IMG/VR virus record: IMGVR_UViG_3300047585_000122
Location: 1-24,833 of that record
Strand: one strand, 5' to 3'
DNA length: 24,833 nt
Origin: a virus
Below the pieces are notes generated by a model that ran no database searches, had not been told where the DNA came from, and worked only from the letters and a program-made list of their open reading frames with translations. A program made the position numbers and the translations under genes. How positions within the stretch are numbered: the first letter of the stretch is position 1; each line of letters begins with the position of its first letter. Below are positions 21,129 through 24,833 of the stretch, in pieces.

Positions 21129-21428
21129 ATGCGCCACCGAGTCCCCCGGACAGTCTGCATCCTTTGCCGGAGCCATGACTGCGCACATCTTTCGTACGCC
21201 TTTAAAACGCTTGCTCCACGCGAAGTGGACATCATCGTCGAGATCGCGAATTGCCTGCCAAACAAGGAAATTGCGATTCGATTATCTATGAAAGAAGGGA
21301 CAGTCAAGACTTACTTGAGCGGCATATTCAGGAAGATGGGGTATGAGGTCGGACCTGGGGCGCCGCGGGCAAGATTGGCGAAGTGGGCTCGGGAGAATGC
21401 GGATTTGTTGGGACCGAAGGCGGCGTGA
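21129..21428 (+). CDS. Small LuxR/GerE-type helix-turn-helix regulator
   Basis: Predicted 99 residues. The region LAPREVDIIVEIANCLPNKE, then IAIRLSMKEGTVKTYLSGIFRKMGY, is a complete GerE/LuxR DNA-binding domain (residues about 28-72). The ATG is set by AGGAG 8 nt upstream. There is no receiver or autoinducer domain. Instead the short N-terminus carries Cys10, Cys13, Cys18 and His20 (CILCRSHDCAH), which could bind a metal. The C-terminal RARLAKWARENADLLG is a helix. Probably a phage-encoded transcription regulator acting on the divergent gene or the early promoters; target unknown. Confidence 0.8.
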   Translation: MRHRVPRTVCILCRSHDCAHLSYAFKTLAPREVDIIVEIANCLPNKEIAIRLSMKEGTVKTYLSGIFRKMGYEVGPGAPRARLAKWARENADLLGPKAA

Positions 21429-21568
21429 GGTTTCCAGAGCGCTCATATGTATCTGGAATTCTATGCGGTGGATCGCTGGGAAGACGACGGCGGGGTTTAA
21501 CCACGGGCACTGGTCGCGGTACCGCGAGCGCGCGATTATCGTCTGACGCGTTGCAGACAAACCTTGAC

Positions 21569-21636
21569 GCCCCGGCCGACACCGACAAAAGTAGAGCCGG
21601 GGCGAAAGCGCGCGGCAAATGAAGAAATCGCGCGCT
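21569..21636. repeat. Two tandem inverted repeats between convergent genes
   Basis: GCCCCGGC (21569-21576) with GCCGGGGC (21596-21603), and AGCGCGCG (21607-21614) with CGCGCGCT (21629-21636), are two perfect 8-bp inverted repeats 3 nt apart. They lie between the regulator gene and the convergent gene ending at 21635. Neither has a following U-run, so simple terminators are doubtful. The rest of 21429-21634 shows no convincing gene. Confidence 0.45.
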
Positions 21637-22021
21637 ATCCTTGGCCTCCCGCAACCCGCTGGCATCTTTGCTGCACGATGTAATCCGCAAGCGCTTCGGA
21701 GTGCTGTTGGTACAACTTCATGACTTCGCCTGCATTCACGCGGATGATCTCGCCGTTGTTCAGGTGGATCTCCAGGTAGGGAACCTGGGCAGCCTGGGTG
21801 AATGGGGCGTCTTTTGGCCAGCCCGGTTCGGGGAAGTCCGCGGTGAGAGAGGCGGTCACGCCAATCGAGCCGAGGTGCATGACCAGCGCTTTGGCTGCAC
21901 TAGCTGAAACACAAGCGTGCGCGTCCAGGAGCTCCGATCCGCCATTCTGCCCGGTGAACGCCATGCCGGTCAGAAAATCGGAATCCGTCGCTTTGAAGGG
22001 GTGCCGTTGGGGGGAAGACAT
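21635..22021 (-). CDS. Hypothetical protein
   Basis: Predicted 128 residues from ATG 22021; GAGG lies 10 nt upstream. The central part, ELLDAHACVSASAAKALVMH and PYLEIHLNNGEIIRVNAGEVMKLYQQHSEAL, looks like a small alpha/beta fold; the start (MSSPQRHPFKATDSDF) and end are polar. It lies just downstream of the TnpB element and in the same direction. No family recognised. Confidence 0.6.
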   Translation of the reverse strand: MSSPQRHPFKATDSDFLTGMAFTGQNGGSELLDAHACVSASAAKALVMHLGSIGVTASLTADFPEPGWPKDAPFTQAAQVPYLEIHLNNGEIIRVNAGEVMKLYQQHSEALADYIVQQRCQRVAGGQG

Positions 22022-22125
22022 TTTGGTTTTACCTCTGGCCTTGAGAGTAGCGCTTGGCGCAGAGGATGGCGTGCATGTCGTGTATGCGGCCGTACGTACC
22101 TCATGCCGTCAATGCGCTGTTCGAT

Positions 22126-22290
22126 GGGATTTATATACAACCGTACACATTGAGGCTCAGCGCGAGACACAACGCCATTCCGAAGGCTTAATGCCCGCGA
22201 CGCTCATCCCGAGCGCACGAATATTGATCCCGGCGTTGTGATCGCGGTCGAGAACCAGTCCGCAGGAGCAGGAATGCACCCGCTCCGCGA
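22126..22290 (-). ncRNA. Candidate omega RNA (reRNA) overlapping the tnpB 3' end
   Basis: TnpB guide RNAs start within the 3' part of tnpB and run across the element's right end, so their guide is the flanking DNA. Here a hairpin TGTGTAC-GGTT-GTATATA (7 pairs with two G-T wobbles, + strand 22132-22149) lies 7 nt past the tnpB stop, a suitable subterminal structure. The boundaries given are estimates; the guide would begin just below 22130. Confidence 0.4.
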
Positions 22291-23266
22291 GACTCTTCTT
22301 GACCATCGCGCCACAGCCGGAACACTTCTGAGACGTGCCGTATGGATTGACCGGGACTGCCCACTTACCGGCGCTTTCAGCCTTGTAGGTGAGTTGCCAG
22401 ATCAGAATGCCCCATGCGGCATCGTGGATCGACTTCGCCATGGTCGAATGCGCCATGTTGCGGATATTCAAATCTTCGAATGCAACCAGATCGTAGTTCG
22501 CAACCAGCCACTTCGAGACGTGATGAATATGGTTCACCCGCGCGTTAGCGGCCCGCTGATGAGCGCGGCGGAGTTCCTCCCGCGCCTTGATCCGATTCTT
22601 CGAGCGCTTCTGCTTCAGCGCCAGTTTGCGATTGGCGGCGGCTATCCGCGCTTCGTTCTTTCGCGTCCATCTGGGATTCTCAATGACGGTCCCGTCGCTC
22701 AATGTGGCAAGCGATGTCAGTCCCACGTCAATGCCCACCGCGTTGGAAACGGCGATCTTCTCCGGCTCCGGCCCGATGTCGCACACCACGCTGGCGGTCC
22801 AGCGCTTGCCGGAACGCTTCACGGTACAGATTTTGGCTCTTCCGGTTATCGGCCTGCCGCCGCGTACCCGAATGTCGCCAAGGTTCGGAATCTTGATCGA
22901 CTTCGTTCGCATGACGGGCAGGGAGTATGTGAACGAATCGTACCGATGCCATGCGCGGAACCTCGGATAACCGGGGTTCTCGCCCGTCTTGCAGCGCCGG
23001 TAGAAGGCTTTGAATGCCCGATCCACCCTGCGCAACGGATCGCGCTGAATGTCGCAGGCGATCCAGTGGAACTCAGGCTCTTTGCGAAGCTCCGTCAGCT
23101 CATCCTGCTGCATCCGGTACGTGATGGCCTTCCGCTCCACCTTCCAAGCGTCCCTGCGCTCTGAAAGAGCTGCGTTATAGGTCTCCTGGTTGTCCTTCAG
23201 GATGCGCGTCAGTTCGGCGGTCTGACCGGCGTTGGGGTACATGCGAAATTGGAAGGCGCGGAGCAT
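22157..23266 (-). CDS. tnpB: TnpB, RNA-guided DNA nuclease (IS605 OrfB family)
   Basis: Predicted 369 residues with all catalytic parts in place: RuvC-I Asp180 (VGIDVGLTSLATLSDG), RuvC-II Glu264 (DLVAFEDLNIRNM), a four-cysteine zinc finger (Cys315, Cys318, Cys333, Cys335) and RuvC-III Asp342 (LDRDHNAGINI). The N-terminus (AFQFRMYPNAGQTAELTRIL) and the HWIACDIQRDPLRRVDRAFKAFYRR region are the usual wedge/REC parts. TnpB is the ancestor-type of Cas12 and cuts DNA next to a short motif using an omega RNA. Its likely job here is to keep the element in place by cutting empty sites. The intact active site argues that it is recent or under selection. Confidence 0.93.
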   Translation of the reverse strand: MLRAFQFRMYPNAGQTAELTRILKDNQETYNAALSERRDAWKVERKAITYRMQQDELTELRKEPEFHWIACDIQRDPLRRVDRAFKAFYRRCKTGENPGYPRFRAWHRYDSFTYSLPVMRTKSIKIPNLGDIRVRGGRPITGRAKICTVKRSGKRWTASVVCDIGPEPEKIAVSNAVGIDVGLTSLATLSDGTVIENPRWTRKNEARIAAANRKLALKQKRSKNRIKAREELRRAHQRAANARVNHIHHVSKWLVANYDLVAFEDLNIRNMAHSTMAKSIHDAAWGILIWQLTYKAESAGKWAVPVNPYGTSQKCSGCGAMVKKSLAERVHSCSCGLVLDRDHNAGINIRALGMSVAGIKPSEWRCVSR

Positions 23267-23287
23267 TTCCGTACTTTCAGTATGTGC

Positions 23288-23458
23288 TCAAACCCCAATG
23301 TTTGCCAGGCTCAAAAGCAAATTGAACCGGCTAGTACAATGGCGCGCCGAAAGCGGCGATCTCGCCAGGTAGTCATCTATATAATTCCCGTACTCATCGT
23401 GGCGGCGACCGCGCCTCCTGCATATCGCCAGCTCTTCTTGGTTGACGACGGCGCTCAT
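23288..23458 (-). CDS. Small protein, probably truncated by the TnpB element
   Basis: Predicted 56 residues. ATG 23458 overlaps the stop of the upstream gene (ATGA), a sign of a real coupled gene. The first 45 residues (MSAVVNQEELAICRRRGRRH, DEYGNYIDDYLARSPLSARH) look like a normal polar protein; the final RFNLLLSLANIGV is hydrophobic and coded by DNA just 20-50 nt from the tnpB start, where the element's left end should be. I infer that the original C-terminus was lost to the insertion. Function unknown. Confidence 0.45.
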   Translation of the reverse strand: MSAVVNQEELAICRRRGRRHDEYGNYIDDYLARSPLSARHCTSRFNLLLSLANIGV

Positions 23459-23658
23459 CGTTCCTCCAGGTGCTTCAGGCGCGCATCCAGCACTTCTTCC
23501 ACGCGATGCAGTTCCGCGCGCCACAGGTCGCGCATATCGTCGAAGCGCTTGTCTATGGCGCTGAACCGGGCGTTCATATAAGCCACCAGAAGGCCGAACA
23601 TGGCGGCGTTGAAGAGCATCGGGACGCCGATGGCAAGGTAGAGCTGTAAATTATTCAT
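23455..23658 (-). CDS. Small membrane protein with coiled coil, unknown function
   Basis: Predicted 67 residues. A single transmembrane helix (LQLYLAIGVPMLFNAAMFGL) spans about residues 4-27, followed by a charged coiled-coil helix (SAIDKRFDDMRDLWRAELHR, VEEVLDARLKHLEER). Similar small membrane/coiled-coil proteins are familiar to me from Acidobacteriota genomes and their prophages, with no assigned role. The start is ATG 23658; no Shine-Dalgarno is seen, and a copy of the palindromic operator lies 12 nt upstream. A superinfection or lysis-timing role is only a guess. Confidence 0.7.
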   Translation of the reverse strand: MNNLQLYLAIGVPMLFNAAMFGLLVAYMNARFSAIDKRFDDMRDLWRAELHRVEEVLDARLKHLEER

Positions 23659-23670
23659 CTGTATTCATTG

Positions 23671-23690
23671 TATCATAAGCGGCTTACAAT
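23671..23690 (-). promoter_or_regulatory. Operator/promoter copy 1 (before the 67-residue membrane protein)
   Basis: The plus strand reads TATCATAAGCGGCTTACAAT. Read toward the gene, it contains GCTTATGATA, with TATGAT as a likely -10 box 13 nt before the ATG. The inner AAGC-G-GCTT is symmetric. It is one of three copies, each facing a different gene. Confidence 0.6.
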
Positions 23691-23696
23691 GCGGCA

Positions 23697-23876
23697 TCAT
23701 TCCGCCGGTTTCTTTCGCTTCGCCGCGGCCTTCCGTCGCCCCACCGCCGCCTTCTTCGCTATTGCCTTCCGCTGCTCGTCCGTCAGGGATGCGAACCCCT
23801 TCTGCGTACCGGTGACCTTGCCCCCTTTGCTCCCGATGTCGGCGAGGTACTTGCTGATTGCGCTCTTCGATGCCAT
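23697..23876 (-). CDS. Small basic KGG-type protein
   Basis: Predicted 59 residues, starting MASKSAISKYLADIGSKGGK and continuing VTGTQKGFASLTDEQRKAIA with a Lys/Arg/Ala-rich tail (GRRKAAAKRKKPAE). The GSKGGK motif and basic helical tail resemble KGG-repeat and histone-H1-like small proteins common in bacteria; nucleic acid binding is likely from charge. ATG 23876 lies 12 nt after a copy of the palindromic operator, with no Shine-Dalgarno. It is transcribed toward the membrane protein gene. Confidence 0.65.
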   Translation of the reverse strand: MASKSAISKYLADIGSKGGKVTGTQKGFASLTDEQRKAIAKKAAVGRRKAAAKRKKPAE

Positions 23877-23888
23877 GCACTGTTACTT

Positions 23889-23908
23889 TATCATAAGCGG
23901 CTTGTAAT
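23889..23908 (-). promoter_or_regulatory. Operator/promoter copy 2 (before the KGG-type gene)
   Basis: The plus strand reads TATCATAAGCGGCTTGTAAT, 18 of 20 positions identical to copy 1. Read toward the gene it again gives GCTTATGATA, with TATGAT 13 nt before the ATG. Confidence 0.6.
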
Positions 23909-23929
23909 CATTTCGCGTCCAAAGCTTGC

Positions 23930-23950
23930 TATCGTAAGCCGCTTATGATA
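23930..23950 (+). promoter_or_regulatory. Operator/promoter copy 3 (before the HNH-like gene)
   Basis: TATCGTAAGC-C-GCTTATGATA (its left arm starting at 23930) is a palindrome with 9 of 10 pairs. It is the inverse of copies 1 and 2; GTAAGCCGCTTATGATA matches the reverse complement of copy 1 over 17 bases. TATGAT (23944-23949) lies 11 nt before ATG 23961. Confidence 0.65.
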
Positions 23951-23960
23951 ATATCATTAC

Positions 23961-24284
23961 ATGGACACAGCAACCCAGGTAGCACTGAATCCGATCTACC
24001 GGGGAGTCAAGCCGATCCGCTGCGAACCCTACAAACGCTACGTCAAAGGCTTCCCCTGCATCGCCTGTGGAAGGACCTGGGGAGTCGATCCCATGCACAC
24101 CGGGCCGCATGGAACAGGGCAAAAGGCATGTGACATGGGATGCCTTCCGGGCTGCCGGAAGTGTCACGACGCATTCGACGCCGATCCGCGCGGATTCGCG
24201 GAATTGCACAAACTGGATGTACCGGCGTTGATCGCGTTTTTCAATGGATTGTGGAAGTTGAATTTAGACAGGAGAGCAAGATGA
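23961..24284 (+). CDS. HNH-like / DUF968-Ref-like phage protein
   Basis: Predicted 107 residues. A zinc-site and HNH-like pattern is clear: FPCIACGRTWGVDPMHTGPH, then GTGQKACDMGCLPGCRKCHD, giving CxxC, an H-x3-H pair, a conserved-looking G-x-G-x-K and the final C-x-x-C-H. This 'C..C - H..G.G..K..D...P.C..CH' layout is typical of small phage HNH proteins (DUF968, P1 Ref), which take part in recombination or DNA processing. The rest (ADPRGFAELHKLDVPALIAF) is helical. It is the first gene of a plus-strand operon and lies just after operator copy 3. Confidence 0.6.
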   Translation: MDTATQVALNPIYRGVKPIRCEPYKRYVKGFPCIACGRTWGVDPMHTGPHGTGQKACDMGCLPGCRKCHDAFDADPRGFAELHKLDVPALIAFFNGLWKLNLDRRAR

Positions 24285-24388
24285 GACTACTATTACCGAC
24301 TCTTTTTACAACCGTGCTCTGGATTGCGCTTGGCAATGCCCCTTGGGTTGTGACCGCGATCCATGACGCCATCCGGTGGGCGCAGTGA
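24281..24388 (+). CDS. 35-residue membrane peptide
   Basis: ATG 24281 overlaps the upstream stop (ATGA) and has GGAG 6 nt before it. The product MRLLLPTLFTTVLWIALGNA PWVVTAIHDAIRWAQ (written in two parts) is one hydrophobic helix, either a signal-like or a single-pass membrane peptide. Its stop overlaps the next gene's GTG (GTGA). Ribosome site and overlaps support a real gene; function unknown. Confidence 0.55.
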   Translation: MRLLLPTLFTTVLWIALGNAPWVVTAIHDAIRWAQ

Positions 24389-24717
24389 ACGCTGAAAAGC
24401 TATTTCGCATGGAGCAATACTGCGACGGCCAGGACATCTACGAAACGCCGGAGCCGTACAACATGCCCACGCCCGCAGAGGACTACGCGGCCGAGCTGGC
24501 AGCCGAATCCAGGGACTACATGAAAAAGAACACCGATGGAGACATGCTCTGCCCCGAACGCTGCAAAGTAATAATCGCCGCGCCCTCAGTGAATGCCATG
24601 ATGCGCGCCCTCAAGGCTCATAATTTGGAATGCGCGGTATGCGGTGAATGGCGGAAACGGATGGAGCTGGCGAGAGCGATGTTGGGCGCGGGCGCGTTCG
24701 ATGCGGAGGTGGCGTAG
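24385..24717 (+). CDS. Hypothetical protein with cysteine pairs
   Basis: Predicted 110 residues from GTG 24385, which overlaps the upstream stop; GTG 24376 and ATG 24409 are alternatives. The first half is acidic (MEQYCDGQDIYETPEPYNMP, AEDYAAELAAESRDYMKK). The second has CPERC and CAVCGEW, which could bind zinc, and the helix RKRMELARAMLGAGAFD. No family recognised. Third gene of the plus-strand early operon. Confidence 0.6.
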   Translation: MNAEKLFRMEQYCDGQDIYETPEPYNMPTPAEDYAAELAAESRDYMKKNTDGDMLCPERCKVIIAAPSVNAMMRALKAHNLECAVCGEWRKRMELARAMLGAGAFDAEVA

Positions 24718-24833
24718 ATGGCGCTAATCCACTACAGCCCCGCGCCAGTTGCCGCGGTCTATTCAGTCCCCCAGGTCCAATCAGTCGATGAGTTCAAGCC
24801 GAGGGGCCTGTGGGTGTCCGTCGATGACGCCTG
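24718..24833 (+). CDS. Conserved phage protein, N-terminal part (cut by window edge)
   Basis: ATG 24718 has an excellent ribosome site (GGAGGT, 7 nt spacing) and follows the previous stop with no gap. The visible 38 residues begin MALIHYSPAPVAAVYSVPQV and reach FKPRGLWVSVDDA. The 'KPRGLWVSVD' stretch recalls a small conserved phage family of unknown function. The rest lies beyond the window. Confidence 0.6.
   Translation, partial: MALIHYSPAPVAAVYSVPQVQSVDEFKPRGLWVSVDDA

Larger units (their letters stand above)
22120..23340 (-). mobile_element. Solo TnpB element (IS200/IS605 superfamily, IS1341-like), ends approximate
   Basis: An intact tnpB without tnpA, flanked by phage genes, is the usual form of an IS1341-like element. 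The right end is probably just beyond the hairpin at 22132-22149. The left end lies in 23270-23340, where TTTGAGC occurs twice (minus strand) and ACATACTGAAAGTACG can form a small hairpin. Exact ends cannot be set, because these elements make no target duplication. A second, mobile TnpA would be needed for transposition. Confidence 0.6.

Noticed and set aside
21447-21500. 17-codon plus-strand ORF after the LuxR-type gene
   Set aside because: Too short, no ribosome site; not distinguishable from chance.
22238-23164. Plus-strand ORF of 308 codons
   Set aside because: Antisense shadow of tnpB, which has all its catalytic residues on the minus strand.
1-24833. CRISPR array, rRNA or tRNA genes
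   Set aside because: No regularly spaced repeats and no recognisable RNA gene were found on reading both strands.

Overview
This window looks like the late (structural) half plus part of the early/accessory half of a temperate, lambda-type siphovirus, most likely a prophage. The head and tail genes lie on the minus strand in almost exactly the lambda order: small terminase (Nu1-like), large terminase (gpA family), gpW-like connector, gpB-like portal, S49 protease with a nested scaffold (C/Nu3), gpD-like decoration protein, gpE-like major capsid, head-closure and tail-terminator candidates, tail tube, a tail chaperone pair, a virion-morphogenesis-like protein and a 1344-residue tape measure. 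The host is inferred, with low confidence, to be a GC-rich Gram-negative soil bacterium of Acidobacteriota type, because several of the small proteins on the right (the 67-residue membrane/coiled-coil protein, the GSKGGK protein) remind me of that phylum. I could not run a search to test this.

Layout. 1-237: the end of a plus-strand gene that meets the tape measure gene stop-to-stop. 238-17458: late module on the minus strand, interrupted by two plus-strand insertions: a DNA adenine methylase (4772-5653) and a two-gene cassette beginning with a secreted protein (14026-14849). 17459-17690: no gene, but clustered GGGTGGATACC repeats and a 14-bp palindrome, placed like lambda cosB and cosN upstream of Nu1. 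17689-19162: a signal-peptide/coiled-coil/membrane protein in the lysis position, a small serine recombinase and a 57-residue upstream ORF. 19363-21015: minus-strand small unknown genes, several overlapping. 21129-21428: a small divergent LuxR-type regulator. 21635-23458: an unknown gene, a solitary TnpB element (RNA-guided nuclease gene without TnpA) and a probably truncated gene. 23455-24833: an early control region in which three copies of one palindromic promoter/operator motif sit just before three genes, followed by a plus-strand operon starting with an HNH-like protein.

The strongest non-obvious signals are: a canonical -1 slippery heptamer (CCCAAAC) in frame two codons before the stop of the tail chaperone gene, giving a 360-residue G-T fusion whose T part carries zinc-ribbon cysteines; a branched, 91-nt potential RNA structure with a perfect 13-bp closing stem between the tail tube and chaperone genes, just after an intrinsic terminator; the three-copy operator; the cos-like repeats; and apparent leaderless promoters for the methylase and recombinase. 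All functional names rest on reading motifs and gene order by eye.
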